The notes: a model not told the origin generated them from the letters alone. 62,198 bases of DNA from Tessaracoccus bendigoensis DSM 12906 (GCF_900141915.1 NZ_FQZG01000018.1:1-62198), one strand, 5' to 3'. Counted from the first letter of the stretch, positions 52,530 to 61,915 are shown. A program made the numbers and translations.

Positions 52530-52587
52530 TCGGTTGTCCTCTCGGTGCGGGGAGACAGCCACCCGACAGCAGCGTCGGCGACCAATC

Positions 52588-52599
52588 TGGATCGGTCCA
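52588..52599. promoter_or_regulatory. LacI operator candidate (dehydrogenase/regulator promoter)
   Basis: TGGATCGGTCCA is a near-palindrome with TGGA and TCCA arms around CG. It differs by one base from TGGAACGGTCCA at 55343-55354 upstream of the sugar porter gene. It lies in the divergent region between the dehydrogenase operon and the lacI-type gene. Confidence 0.6.
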
Positions 52600-52682
52600 T
52601 TCCCTGTCCAACAACCCTATGACCGACACCGGGGAGCGTCAAGGACGACTATCCTGACCTCTCAGTGAGAAAGGGGGACACC

Positions 52683-53699
52683 GTGAGCACGCAGCCTGAG
52701 GGCAGACGTCCGACCATCCGCACGGTCGCCGACCGCGCGGGCGTTTCCAAGTCGCTGGTCTCGCTCGTCATCCGCAACTCACCCAACGTCAGCCCTGAGC
52801 GGCGCGCGGCGGTGCAGGTCGCCATGGACGAACTGGGCTACCGCCCCAACGCCTCGGCCAGGGCGCTCGCCGAGGACCGGACCAGGTTGATCGCGGTGTT
52901 GGTCAACGACCTGCGCAACCCCTGGTACATCCATGCGCTCGAGGGGATCAACGCCCTCCTGCACCGGCGCGACCTTCGGATGATGATCGGCGACCAGCGC
53001 CTCGACCTGTTGGGCGACGAGGTCCTGACCGCCGCATTCCTCGAAATGGACGTCGACGGCCTGGTCATCACAGGGTCGATGGTGCAGTCGGAACGCCTCA
53101 TCCACACCGCGACGCACCTCCCCACCGTCGTGGTCGGCTCGCGGAGCCTGGCCCTCCCCCGCGGCGACCTGGTTTGCAACGACGACGAGCAGGGCTCACG
53201 CCTCGCGGTGGACCATCTGGTCGGGCACGGCCACCGGAGCATCGCCTTCTTGAACGCCCCGACCGATGCAGCAATCTTCCGCGAACAGGGATACCGCGAC
53301 ACGATCGCCGGACACGGGCTCGAAACCTTCGTCGACATGGACGACCCGTCCGAGGACGGTGGGTACCGGGCGACCGTCCGCCTGTTGACGGCGAATCCGC
53401 GGCTGACCGCGATCTTCGCCTACAACGACCTGATGGCGCTCGGCGCCCTCTCCGCCGCCGAGCAGTTGGGCCTCGACGTGCCGGGCGACCTTTCAATCGT
53501 CGGCTACGACGACACCACGATGGCCCAACTCAAGGCCATCTCGCTGACCACCGTCGACAACGCGAGCTACCGGATCGGGTACCGCGCCGCCGACCTGCTC
53601 GTCGACCGGATCGCGGCCCCCAGCCGGCCGCCGCAGACCTTGCTCTTGGAACCTCAGTTGGTCGTGCGCCGAACCACAGGTCCGGCGCCGACCGACTGA
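52683..53699 (+). CDS. LacI-family transcriptional regulator
   Basis: A 338-aa repressor. The LacI helix-turn-helix with hinge is PTIRTVADRAGVSKSLVSLVIRNSPNVSPERRAAVQVAMDELGYRPNASARALA. A periplasmic-binding-protein-like sensor domain follows (VDGLVITGSMV, AIFAYNDLMALGAL, GDLSIVGYDDTTMAQLKAISLTTV). The GTG at 52683 is preceded by AAAGGGGGA. It is flanked by the Gfo/Idh operon and the sugar porter, each with a TGGAnCGGTCCA site, so it likely controls both in response to a sugar or inositol. Confidence 0.93.
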   Translation: MSTQPEGRRPTIRTVADRAGVSKSLVSLVIRNSPNVSPERRAAVQVAMDELGYRPNASARALAEDRTRLIAVLVNDLRNPWYIHALEGINALLHRRDLRMMIGDQRLDLLGDEVLTAAFLEMDVDGLVITGSMVQSERLIHTATHLPTVVVGSRSLALPRGDLVCNDDEQGSRLAVDHLVGHGHRSIAFLNAPTDAAIFREQGYRDTIAGHGLETFVDMDDPSEDGGYRATVRLLTANPRLTAIFAYNDLMALGALSAAEQLGLDVPGDLSIVGYDDTTMAQLKAISLTTVDNASYRIGYRAADLLVDRIAAPSRPPQTLLLEPQLVVRRTTGPAPTD

Positions 53700-53716
53700 C
53701 CACCGCAGCGGATGCG

Positions 53717-55162
53717 TCAGGACAGCTGCTCCTGGAAGTGGCTCTCCAACTTCTCCAGGGAGATGCCCCGCGTCTCTGGCACCTTCTTGTAGATGAACAA
53801 GATCGCCAGCAGCCCCACGGCCGCGAAGGCAAAGAACGTCCCGAAGCCGATCGCCTCTGTCAGGATCGGGAAGACCAGCGAGACGATCATGTTGGTGCCC
53901 CAGAGCAGAAAGACGGTCACTCCGAGCATGGCGCCACGCGACTTGAGCGGGAAGATCTCCGAGACCATCAGCCACACCAGCGGGCCTACGGTGCCCTGCA
54001 TGATGAACACGAACACGACGATGATCAGCAGCAACAGCCAACGGCGCAGCTCGTTGTCAGTGGGTAGTTGGGTACCGACGACGCCAGCAAGGACGTGGCA
54101 GATGGTAGTGCCGGTGAACCCGAACAGCAGGATCGTGCGGCGGTTGAACCGGTCGATGACCCACTTCAGGGCGATCAGCATCGCGCTGACGGAGGCCACG
54201 CCGTTGAAGATGTTGACGATCAGCGCGACCTGATGGCTGAAGCCCGCGTCCTGCAGGACGAGTTCGCCGTAGTACATCATCGAATTGATGCCGGTGAGCT
54301 GCTGGCAGACGGCCAGGCCGATGCCGATGAACAGTAGGCGACGCATCCAGCGGACGCGGAGCACCTCGGCCAGGGTCCCCTCCTGTTCGGCGCGGGCGAC
54401 GGCGGCCAGCGCGCGGACCTCGTCCATCTCCGCGACGGCCCGCTCCTCGCTGCGGACCTGTCGCAGCACGTCGAGGGCCTCCTGGTCGCGCCCCTTCAAG
54501 ACGAGCCAACGCGGGCTCTCGGGCATCTTCAGCATGCCGAAGAACAACGCGATCGCCGGGAGCGCCGCCACCGTCATCATGTAGCGCCAGGTGTGAGCAT
54601 CGGCCTGGAAGGCGTTGCCGATGATGGCGTTGATGACGAAGGCGAGGAACTGGCCGCCCACGATCATCAGTTCGTTGCGGCTGACGATCGAGCCGCGGTG
54701 TTCGAACGGCGCCACCTCACCCAGGTAGACCGGCACCGTCACCGACGCCCCACCGACCGCGAGCCCGAGGATGAATCGGAACGCGAGGAGGATGGCGTAG
54801 TTCGGTGCGAGTACACAGCCGATCGCAGCCACGAAGAAGATGACCGCGAGGTTGATGATGAGGCGGCGCCGCCCGTACCGGTCGGATAGCCGACCGCCCG
54901 TCACCGCGCCGATTGCGGCGCCGGCGAGCAGGATCGAGGTGATCAGACCGATCTGGGTCGCGCTCAACTCGGCACCGACGGCACCGGTGAGCGAAGGATC
55001 GGTCTTCATGAATCCGAGCGCCCCATTGAGGACGCCGGTGTCGTAGCCGAACAGCAGGCCACCGAAGGTCGCGATGACCGCGACCCAGCCCAGTCGCCGG
55101 TTGTACGACCCTTCGCCCAAAGGAGGGAGTTGACCCTCCAGCGCTTCTACCTTGCTTGACAT
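53717..55162 (-). CDS. MFS sugar:proton symporter (inositol/xylose-type)
   Basis: A 481-aa, 12-helix sugar porter. It shows FGGLLFGYDTGVLNGAL, the sugar-porter signature GGRLSDRYGRRRLI, PVYLGEVAPFEHRGSIVSRNELMIVGGQF, PESPRWLVLKGR after helix 6, QQLTGINSMMYYG in helix 7, and PLVWLMVSEIFPLKSRG. Close families transport myo-inositol (IolT), xylose or galactose. The adjacent inositol-dehydrogenase-like genes favour inositol, while xylA nearby leaves xylose open. ATG 55162 has AAAGGAG five bases upstream. It converges with the lacI-type gene. Confidence 0.9.
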   Translation of the reverse strand: MSSKVEALEGQLPPLGEGSYNRRLGWVAVIATFGGLLFGYDTGVLNGALGFMKTDPSLTGAVGAELSATQIGLITSILLAGAAIGAVTGGRLSDRYGRRRLIINLAVIFFVAAIGCVLAPNYAILLAFRFILGLAVGGASVTVPVYLGEVAPFEHRGSIVSRNELMIVGGQFLAFVINAIIGNAFQADAHTWRYMMTVAALPAIALFFGMLKMPESPRWLVLKGRDQEALDVLRQVRSEERAVAEMDEVRALAAVARAEQEGTLAEVLRVRWMRRLLFIGIGLAVCQQLTGINSMMYYGELVLQDAGFSHQVALIVNIFNGVASVSAMLIALKWVIDRFNRRTILLFGFTGTTICHVLAGVVGTQLPTDNELRRWLLLLIIVVFVFIMQGTVGPLVWLMVSEIFPLKSRGAMLGVTVFLLWGTNMIVSLVFPILTEAIGFGTFFAFAAVGLLAILFIYKKVPETRGISLEKLESHFQEQLS

Positions 55163-55275
55163 GTTGCTCCTTTCACGGCCCGCCGCGGCGGGCCGTCCTA
55201 TGAGGGCGCCTTCGGCGGTGCCACTCCCAGAAGATCTAGCAGTTGTCCTGACAATCACCCATCTGTGCAAGACGC

Positions 55276-55354
55276 TGGAACGAGCGTCCGTGCCGCGTTC
55301 CAACTTGCTGTCATAGGAAGCATAACCGAATCTGGACGAAAATGGAACGGTCCA
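55276..55354. promoter_or_regulatory. Operator region upstream of the sugar porter
   Basis: TGGAACG (55276-55282) and CGTTCCA (55296-55302) form an inverted repeat. TGGAACGGTCCA (55343-55354) is a near-palindrome matching the site at 52588-52599. These are candidate binding sites for the neighbouring LacI-type protein. Confidence 0.55.
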
Positions 55355-55436
55355 TGGACACATTCAATAAACTTTGTTCTGACAAGCTCCGGAGCGGTGT
55401 GGGGCGGCGACGTCGAGACCGGCACTGGGTCGGGTC

Positions 55437-55789
55437 GTGGCCGATCCTCGATGCCGGACGGGGGAAAACCGACCACTGGCCGATACTCGGGAGCCCAGCG
55501 TGCGGACCCCGCGACAGGTCAGCGCCCGTAGAACACCGTCCCACCAAGCAGTGGCCGATCCTCGACCCCAGACACAGCAAAACCGACCACTGGCCGATTC
55601 TCAGGAGCCCAGCGCGGGGACGACCGAACCAGCAAGGCAGTGGCCGATCCTCGACCCCAGACACAGCAAAACCGACCACTGGTCGATACTCGGGAACCCA
55701 GCGCGGGGACGACCGAACCCAACCAGCAAAGCAGTGGCCGATCCTCGACCCCAGACGGGGGAAAATCGACCACTGGTCGATTTTCGGGA
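55437..55789. repeat. REP-like palindromic repeat array, four units
   Basis: GTGGCCGATCCTCGA begins units at 55437, 55551, 55640 and 55734 (periods 114, 89 and 94 bp). Each unit has the hairpin arms GTGGCCGAT and (A/C)CGACCAC around CCAGACACAGCAAA or GACGGGGGAAA. A second half-motif, TGGYCGATWYTCGGGA, follows, and then a spacer (CCCAGCGCGGGGACGACCGAACC-like). The same family lies at 11768-11914. The array is just past the 3' end of the lgt/DCC transcript. In 55163-55851 I see no gene. Confidence 0.88.
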
Positions 55790-55851
55790 GCCCGGTGTGC
55801 GGAGCGCGGAGCCCGACGCCCGGCGCCCGACGCGCGGAGCCCGACGCCCGG

Positions 55852-56226
55852 TCAGAGCCTACAGGCCGCCGTACCTCCGGGCAGTTCGTGACGGCGACGG
55901 GCGACCAGCCGGTAGCAGCGCTCCACCACCCACCGGATACCGGGCACCGTCATGGCCGCGCCCACGACGGGCCAAGGACCGCGCGAGGCGCGCAGGGTCC
56001 GCGCGATGGCCGCTCCCCCGACGAACACCCGCGTACCGTCGACCACGTGCAGCGACTCCTCACAGCGTTCCGCCGTCAGGCCGTGAACCGTCAGGTCGAC
56101 GCGCTGGAACGGCTCGGCCGTGACCTCGGCCCGGAACCAGCGTCCCCGCATGACCCGCACCGATGCCGCGCAGAATCCGCAGTCGCCGTCGAAGAGGACA
56201 AGCGGCCTCGCCCCAGGCGGTGTCAC
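55852..56226 (-). CDS. DCC-family (DUF393) thiol-disulfide oxidoreductase-like protein
   Basis: A 124-aa protein starting [23 protein letters not shown], the DxDCxxC signature of the DCC family. The C-terminal part [18 protein letters not shown], with conserved YxxxAxxR, supports this. Members are thought to act in thiol-disulfide exchange, but substrates are unknown. It starts with GTG overlapping the lgt stop by four bases, so it is coupled to lgt. Confidence 0.88.
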   Translation of the reverse strand: MTPPGARPLVLFDGDCGFCAASVRVMRGRWFRAEVTAEPFQRVDLTVHGLTAERCEESLHVVDGTRVFVGGAAIARTLRASRGPWPVVGAAMTVPGIRWVVERCYRLVARRRHELPGGTAACRL

Positions 56227-57128
56227 TGTGGCCCATCCTCCACATCCGGAGGAGTCGTCTGGGCCTCGACGGCCGCGCCATCCTCGACGGCCGCGCCGTC
56301 CTCGACGTCACTGATCCGGCGTGCGCGGGCCCACCCCCACAGGGCGACACCAGCGAGCACCATCGGGATCGACAGCCACTGCCCCATGCTGAGACCCAGC
56401 CCGAGCAGTCCGAGGTAGGAGTCGGGCTCGCGCCAGAACTCGGCGACAAACCGGAAGAATCCGTAGCCGGCCAGGAAGAACCCCGTGACCTGTCCGCGAT
56501 AGCGGGGCTTGCGTGCGTACAACCAGAGCAGGACGAACAGCAGGATGCCCTCGAGCAGCATCTGGTAAAGCTGCGACGGGTGCCTCGGCACGTCGCCGCC
56601 GGTCGGGAAGATCATCGCCCATGGGAGGCTGGCGGGCGCTTCGCGCCCCCACAGCTCGCCGTTGATGAAGTTGCCGAAACGGCCGGCCGCCAGGCCGATG
56701 GGAGCGGCTGGCACCAGGAAGTCGGCGACCTGCAGGAAGGGGCGCTTGCGTCGCCACGCGCACCAGGCGAGCGCGAGGGCAACGCCGATGGCGCCACCAT
56801 GGAAGCTCATGCCACCGTCCCACACCTTGATGATGTCCAGCGGATTAGCGAGGTAGTGCGCGGGTTGGTAGAAGAGGCAGTAGCCGAGTCGACCACCGAT
56901 CAGGACGCCAGCGATCGCGCCCAGCAGCAGGTCCTCGATGTCGGTTGCGCTCCACGGCTCAGGTTTGGTGATCGACCGGAACGGTTCGTGCCGCAGCCGC
57001 CTGCGCATCAGTACATAGGCCAGCGCGAAGGCCAGCAGGTACATGATGGCGTACCAGTGGATCTTCAATCCGAAGAGGTTGATGGCCACCGGATCGAAGT
57101 CGGGGAACGTCAGCACCAGTCTCGTCAC
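56223..57128 (-). CDS. lgt: Prolipoprotein diacylglyceryl transferase
   Basis: A 301-aa integral membrane enzyme that attaches diacylglycerol to the lipobox cysteine of prolipoproteins. It has [53 protein letters not shown] (essential histidine region) and the Lgt signature [14 protein letters not shown], plus [13 protein letters not shown]. The C-terminal tail is extended and acidic, with a duplicated VEDGAA motif, as in other actinobacterial Lgt. The start codon is GTG at 57128. It precedes the DCC-family gene in an operon. Confidence 0.97.
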   Translation of the reverse strand: MTRLVLTFPDFDPVAINLFGLKIHWYAIMYLLAFALAYVLMRRRLRHEPFRSITKPEPWSATDIEDLLLGAIAGVLIGGRLGYCLFYQPAHYLANPLDIIKVWDGGMSFHGGAIGVALALAWCAWRRKRPFLQVADFLVPAAPIGLAAGRFGNFINGELWGREAPASLPWAMIFPTGGDVPRHPSQLYQMLLEGILLFVLLWLYARKPRYRGQVTGFFLAGYGFFRFVAEFWREPDSYLGLLGLGLSMGQWLSIPMVLAGVALWGWARARRISDVEDGAAVEDGAAVEAQTTPPDVEDGPQ

Positions 57129-57158
57129 GGGGTCAAGCTTGCCATGCCGCGCTGACGG

Positions 57159-57809
57159 TCAGTCGACGTCGGCGTCGTGGACGATGATGGCGACCTGGAC
57201 CCGGTTGGTGGCGCCGAGCTTTTCAAGGATGCGGGTGACGTGTGCCTTGACGGTGGCGACGCTGAGATAGTGCGCACCGGCGATCTGGGCGTTGGTGCGG
57301 CCCTGCCCGATATCCAACGCGACGGCACGCTCCCGTTCGGTGAGGGCGTCGAGCGCGGCACGTGCCGATTCGCGTCTTCCCAGCTCGGCACGGTTGGTGG
57401 CGACCGCGATCACCTGGGCCGCCACCGACGGGCTGAGAGTGGGCTCACCGTCGGCGACCTTCCGGATGTCTTCCAACATCCGTTCCGGTGGGGTGTCCTT
57501 GAGTAGGAAGCCGGACGCGCCGACGCTGAGCGCCTTGAGGACCATGTCGTCGGCGTCGAAGGTGGTCAGGATTATCACCCTTGGCGGGTCCGGGAGCGCG
57601 ACGACCCGTTCCGTGGCGACCAGGCCGTTGACCCGCGGCATCCTGATGTCCATCAGCACCACGTCGGGCCGATGCTCCCGCACGAGGTCGACGGCGCCGT
57701 CACCGTCGGTGGCCTCTGCCACCACCTGCATGGCCGGATCGGCGCCCAGGATCAGCCTGAGCCCGGCCCGCACGAGCGGGTCGTCGTCGATGATCGCCAG
57801 CCTGGTCAC
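57159..57809 (-). CDS. NarL/LuxR-family response regulator
   Basis: A 216-aa regulator with receiver domain (AIIDDDPLVRAGLRLIL; phosphoacceptor D54 in VVLMDIRMP; K in FLLKDTPPE). The C-terminal LuxR helix-turn-helix is LTERERAVALDIGQGRTNAQIAGAHYLSVATVKAHVTRILEKL. I chose GTG 57809, which overlaps the kinase stop by four bases. With the kinase it forms a two-component system of the DesK/LiaS type and probably controls the divergent ABC transporter. Confidence 0.93.
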   Translation of the reverse strand: MTRLAIIDDDPLVRAGLRLILGADPAMQVVAEATDGDGAVDLVREHRPDVVLMDIRMPRVNGLVATERVVALPDPPRVIILTTFDADDMVLKALSVGASGFLLKDTPPERMLEDIRKVADGEPTLSPSVAAQVIAVATNRAELGRRESARAALDALTERERAVALDIGQGRTNAQIAGAHYLSVATVKAHVTRILEKLGATNRVQVAIIVHDADVD

Positions 57810-59008
57810 CACGGGAACCACACCTCCACCTCGAACCGTCCTTCTCCGTCGACCCCGTACGACATCCTGCCACCGAGCATCGACGCCCGTTCGCGCAGGC
57901 CGATGAGGCCGACTCCGGAGCCCGGCAGCGCGGCATCGCCGAGCTGGCGCGGATTGCCCGATCGGATCGTGAGGCCGTCACCCGGCGCACCGGTGAGTTC
58001 GATCTTCACCGGCGAGTTCGGCGCATGCTTGCGGGCGTTGGTGACGAGTTCCTGCACCACCCGGTAGCAGTGGCGTCCGGTCAGCGTAGGCAGCAATTCC
58101 GCATGCTCGACGGCCTCGACAACCTCGATCCGCTGCCCCACGCGGCGCGCCTCCGCAAACAGCGTCTCGAGCTGATCGATGCCGGGCTGTGGGGCGGCGG
58201 GCTGTGCAGGGTCGCCCTCTTCGGCCTGCCTCAGCGACCCGAGGATCGCGCGCAGTTCCGTCATCGACTGGCGCGCGTTGTCCTGGATCACGCCCGCGAT
58301 CTCGCGCACCTGCTCGGCCGGTAGGTCATCGCGGTAGGCGAGGACGCCCGCGTGCATGCTCACGAGCGAGATGCGGTGGGCCAACACGTCGTGCATCTCC
58401 CGAGCGATGCGGTTGCGCTCCTCTGCCTGCCCCTGCAGCACGCTCAGCTCCTGGCGCCGCTCCGCCTCCTCGGCACGCTCGTGCAGGGCACGGATCAGGT
58501 CGCGGCGGGCCCCGGTGTAGGAGCCGATCACGGTGGCGAACGCCACGACGATGACCGCTCCGAACACCGTCGTAAAGATCTCGGGCCAGGTGCTCCCGAC
58601 ACCTTCTTGTCCGAACAAGGGGCTGTAGCCTGAACCCAACACACCGATGGCCGCACTCAGCCCGCCGAGCGCCAGGATCTCGGGCCAGCGGCGACGGGTG
58701 GCCAGGTGAGCCAACGCCCAGAAGGCGGGCACCGATCCGCTCACCGAAACGACGCTGAGCAGCGTGAACACCACCACAAGAACGCGTGGCGAGCGGTACC
58801 GGAACCTCATGGCCCAGACCATGACGGCCCCCAGCACCAGGTCGACCGGAGCCGCCCAGGCGGGCACCGCGTCAACGGCCACCTCGGAGGCGACGATATA
58901 GCCCACGGCGACGAGCACCCACCACAGGATCGCAAGGCCATAGCGCCAGATCTTCGGCCAGCAGCCGTCATCGACGCCTCGGATGGGTGTGGTGGGGGAC
59001 ACGGCCAT
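57806..59008 (-). CDS. Membrane sensor histidine kinase (HisKA_3 type)
   Basis: A 400-aa kinase. About five transmembrane helices (YGLAILWWVLVAVGYIVASEV and others) occupy the first half and there is no large extracellular domain, suggesting intramembrane sensing. A coiled coil leads to the HisKA_3 motif EERNRIAREMHDVLAHRISLVSMHAG (phosphoacceptor His in EMHD). The ATPase domain follows (VQELVTNARKHAPNSPVKIELTG; GSGVGLIGLRERASMLGG). Its gene overlaps the response regulator gene, and it is divergent from an ABC transporter. Confidence 0.93.
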   Translation of the reverse strand: MAVSPTTPIRGVDDGCWPKIWRYGLAILWWVLVAVGYIVASEVAVDAVPAWAAPVDLVLGAVMVWAMRFRYRSPRVLVVVFTLLSVVSVSGSVPAFWALAHLATRRRWPEILALGGLSAAIGVLGSGYSPLFGQEGVGSTWPEIFTTVFGAVIVVAFATVIGSYTGARRDLIRALHERAEEAERRQELSVLQGQAEERNRIAREMHDVLAHRISLVSMHAGVLAYRDDLPAEQVREIAGVIQDNARQSMTELRAILGSLRQAEEGDPAQPAAPQPGIDQLETLFAEARRVGQRIEVVEAVEHAELLPTLTGRHCYRVVQELVTNARKHAPNSPVKIELTGAPGDGLTIRSGNPRQLGDAALPGSGVGLIGLRERASMLGGRMSYGVDGEGRFEVEVWFPW

Positions 59009-59164
59009 CAGCCTACGGCCCCGCACGCCCACGAGCCTGAGCCGGAAGTCTTGAGCCGACCGACTTTGGTCGGCCTTCCCGGCCTGCACGACCTACCAAT
59101 GGCCAGTCGTCCTCCTACCCTCACCAGTCGCGCGCAACCTCGTGGCTTCAGCAGAGTTGGTCAC

Positions 59165-59887
59165 ATGATCACGATCCAGAACCTGACGAAACGCTACGGC
59201 TCCTTCACCGCCGTCGACGACATCACCTTCACCGCCCCGCCCGGCAGCGTCACCGGCTTCCTCGGCCCCAACGGGGCGGGCAAGTCGACCACCATGCGCA
59301 TCGCCGTCGGCCTGACCCGCCCAACCTCGGGCTCGGTGCATGTCCTGGGCGCAAACTACCGCGACCTGCCGAATCCCGCCGCTAGGGTCGGGGTGCTGCT
59401 CGACGCATCCGCGCAGCATTCCGGGCGCACGGGTCGAGAGGTGTTGACCCTCGGCGCCATGACGCTCGGGACGCCCCAAAACCGTGTTGATCAGGTGCTC
59501 GAACAGGTCGGGCTGACCGCACGTGAAGCCAATTCCCGCGTCGGCACCTATTCGCTGGGCATGCGGCAGCGGCTCGGGGTCGGGCACGCGCTGCTCGGTA
59601 ACCCCGAGGTCCTGATCCTCGACGAGCCGGCCAACGGGCTCGATCCGCAGGGCATCCATTGGATGCGCTCCCTGCTGCGAGGTTTCGCCGACGCCGGCGG
59701 CACCGTCCTCCTCAGCTCCCACCTGCTGCATGAGGTGCAGATGATCGCCGACCGGATCGTGATGATCGGCCAGGGCCGGATCGTCGCCGACGGCGCCATC
59801 GACCAACTTCTCTCCGACGGCACCGATCTCGAGACGCTCTTCCTCACCTCCACCATGTCCACCTCGCGCGAAGGGATCGCAGCATGA
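59165..59887 (+). CDS. ABC transporter ATP-binding protein
   Basis: A 240-aa ATPase with Walker A GPNGAGKST, signature YSLGMRQRLGVGHALLG, Walker B VLILDEPANGLDP and the switch histidine in LLSSHLLHE. It belongs to the DRA/Nod-type group that pairs with ABC-2 permeases for lipid, peptide or antibiotic export. ATG 59165 is the start; the longer frame runs antisense through the kinase gene. Its stop overlaps the permease start by four bases (ATGA). The divergent two-component system suggests induction by membrane-active compounds. Confidence 0.93.
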   Translation: MITIQNLTKRYGSFTAVDDITFTAPPGSVTGFLGPNGAGKSTTMRIAVGLTRPTSGSVHVLGANYRDLPNPAARVGVLLDASAQHSGRTGREVLTLGAMTLGTPQNRVDQVLEQVGLTAREANSRVGTYSLGMRQRLGVGHALLGNPEVLILDEPANGLDPQGIHWMRSLLRGFADAGGTVLLSSHLLHEVQMIADRIVMIGQGRIVADGAIDQLLSDGTDLETLFLTSTMSTSREGIAA

Positions 59888-60684
59888 CCACCATGACCAT
59901 TCCGAACACCCGCCCGGCAAAGATGCTGCCACCGGTGCAGGTGGCACCGGCCATCACCATCGGCACGCTCACCAGGGTCGAGCTGCGCAAACTGGTCAAC
60001 ACCCGTGCCAATCGTTGGCTCATCGGCATCGCCCTGGTCGGCACCGGGGCTGCGGTCGCGCTCTGGTTCACGCTGCTGGACCTGTTCCAGGGAGACGTCA
60101 CCTGGCTCGACCCGCTGTTCCTGGTGTCGAGCCCGCTGAGTGTGCTGCTTCCGGTGCTCGCGGTCCTCACCTTCACTCAGGAATGGGGCCAACGCACCTC
60201 GCTCACGACCTTTGCCCTGGAGCCCCGCCGCGGGAGGGTGATCGGGGCCAAACTGCTGGCCCTCGGGGCGGTGACGGTGCTCGGCGCCGTCGTCTTCCTC
60301 GCAGCCAGCACGATCGCCGCGGTCCTGACCGGCCCGCTCACCGACAAGGTCGTCGTCTGGTCCGGGAACCTCGTCCCACTCGGATCCGCGGTGATCCTGC
60401 TGGCGATCGCGATGGCGAGCGGCGCGGGATTCGGGATGTTCGTGATGAACTCACCTGCCGCAATCGCCTTGTACTTCATCATCCCGGTGGCGACGGCCTC
60501 GGCCTCGACATTCCCGGGCGTGATCGGCCAGGTCGGTCAGTGGCTCAGCGGCGACACCTGGGGGCTGATCCTCACCCCGATGACGACGACCCAGTGGGGT
60601 CAGGCGGGAACCGCCTTCGCCCTCTGGGTCGCCCTCCCCCTGGCGCTCGGCATCTGGCGGAGCTTCCGGGTGGAAGCCAAGTAG
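59884..60684 (+). CDS. ABC-2 type transporter permease
   Basis: A 266-aa protein with about six transmembrane helices (WLIGIALVGTGAAVALWFTLLDLF, VSSPLSVLLPVLAVLTFTQEW, LLALGAVTVLGAVVFLAAST). The segment EWGQRTSLTTFALEPRRGRVIGAKLLA is the typical cytoplasmic loop of ABC-2 permeases with RTSLTTFALEPRR. It forms the membrane half of the exporter encoded with the preceding ATPase. It ends 15 bases before the convergent alcohol dehydrogenase stop. Confidence 0.88.
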   Translation: MTTMTIPNTRPAKMLPPVQVAPAITIGTLTRVELRKLVNTRANRWLIGIALVGTGAAVALWFTLLDLFQGDVTWLDPLFLVSSPLSVLLPVLAVLTFTQEWGQRTSLTTFALEPRRGRVIGAKLLALGAVTVLGAVVFLAASTIAAVLTGPLTDKVVVWSGNLVPLGSAVILLAIAMASGAGFGMFVMNSPAAIALYFIIPVATASASTFPGVIGQVGQWLSGDTWGLILTPMTTTQWGQAGTAFALWVALPLALGIWRSFRVEAK

Positions 60685-60699
60685 CCGATGCCGGTTCGG

Positions 60700-61833
60700 C
60701 TACAGCGACATGTCGACGACGGCGCGCCCGCGGATCTCACCGCGGCGCAGCGCCTCGTACCCTGCCGGCACCTCATCGAGCGAGAACTTGCGGCTGACGA
60801 TGGAGCGGTAGTCGATCTGGCCAGCGGCGGCCATCCGCACGACCTCAGGCAGATCCTGCCTGGTGCGGGCACCGTTGGAGCCGAGGATCGACTGGGAGCG
60901 ACGCACCGTCCGGTTGATCTCGACGTCCGCGGTCTGGACTCCGGCTCCGAGGCCGATCGGCACCATCCGTCCTCCGTCGGCGAGCGCCTCGAGCGCCGTC
61001 TTCCAGGTCTCGGGTCGTCCGAGGACCTCGAAGGCGACGTCGACGCCGCGTCCGCCGGTGAGTTCGAAGACCCGGTCGCGGACGTTGCCCTCACCCGAGT
61101 TGACGGTGTCGGTCGCGCCGAGGCGGCGGGCGTCCTCCAGCTTGTCCTGCGAGATGTCGATCGCGATGATCTGCCTGGCTCCGAAGCTCTTGGCGATCTG
61201 GATGATGTTGGAACCGACGCCACCGACGGCGACGACGGCGACCGTCTCACCGTGGCGCAGGTCGGCACCGCGGCGCACCGCGCCGTACGCCGTCATCGCA
61301 GCACAGCCGAGGATCGAGCCGGCTACCGGATCGATGTCATCAGACAGCGTCGTAACCGATGTGGAGGGGATGACGCAGTATTCGGCCAGTCCGGCCATCG
61401 AATACATCCAGATGGGCTCGCCCGACTTGCTGGAGAGGCGGGTGGTGTCGTCATAGAGGCGGCCCTTGAGCCGGTTCAGGTCGAAGAACGGGCCGCACAG
61501 GTCGTCGCGTCCGGCCGCACAGGCCGGGCACTGGCCGCAGGGCATCAGGAAGGCGCCGGCGACCCGGTCGCCGACCTTGAGGCCGGTGTGCTCGTTGTGG
61601 GGTCCGACCTCGACGATCTCGCCTGCGACCTCATGTCCGAGGACGCAGGGCAGCGGGAAGGCGATCGCGCCACCCAGCACGTGCAGGTCGGAGTGACACA
61701 TGCCACAGGCCGACACCTTCACCAGCACCTCCCCCTCCTTTGGGTGCGGTGTGAGAATCTCCTCGATCTGCATGCCTGTCGCGACATCGCGCAGGACGGC
61801 GGCTTTCATGGTCTCCGGGATCGACACTGACAT
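60700..61833 (-). CDS. Zinc-dependent alcohol dehydrogenase (medium-chain)
   Basis: A 377-aa MDR-family dehydrogenase. Catalytic zinc ligands lie in VSACGMCHSDLHVLGG, VLGHEVAGEIVEVG and the LGCAAMTAYGAV region. Structural zinc cysteines are in PCGQCPACAAGRDDLC, and the NAD-binding glycine motif is VAVGGVGSNIIQIAKSFGA. The sequence resembles class III/NDMA-type aryl or alkyl alcohol dehydrogenases; the substrate is not fixed. ATG 61833 has AGAGGAAG upstream. A promoter-like pair with 17-bp spacing lies 54 bp further up. Confidence 0.92.
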   Translation of the reverse strand: MSVSIPETMKAAVLRDVATGMQIEEILTPHPKEGEVLVKVSACGMCHSDLHVLGGAIAFPLPCVLGHEVAGEIVEVGPHNEHTGLKVGDRVAGAFLMPCGQCPACAAGRDDLCGPFFDLNRLKGRLYDDTTRLSSKSGEPIWMYSMAGLAEYCVIPSTSVTTLSDDIDPVAGSILGCAAMTAYGAVRRGADLRHGETVAVVAVGGVGSNIIQIAKSFGARQIIAIDISQDKLEDARRLGATDTVNSGEGNVRDRVFELTGGRGVDVAFEVLGRPETWKTALEALADGGRMVPIGLGAGVQTADVEINRTVRRSQSILGSNGARTRQDLPEVVRMAAAGQIDYRSIVSRKFSLDEVPAGYEALRRGEIRGRAVVDMSL

Positions 61834-61886
61834 GAGACTTCCTCTGTGGGTGTTGGGTAAGGCCACCAGTTCGGGCCAGTGATTAC

Positions 61887-61915
61887 AGCATACGCCGTCC
61901 GAGATCGTTTGTCTA
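61887..61915 (-). promoter_or_regulatory. Promoter candidate for the alcohol dehydrogenase gene
   Basis: On the minus strand TAGACA (61915-61910) and TATGCT (61892-61887) are separated by exactly 17 bp, close to the housekeeping consensus, and lie about 54 bp upstream of the ATG at 61833. The rest of 61834-62076 shows no gene. Confidence 0.5.

Noticed and set aside
55437-55789. CRISPR array
   Set aside because: Units of about 90 bp are conserved across their whole length, so there are no unique spacers.
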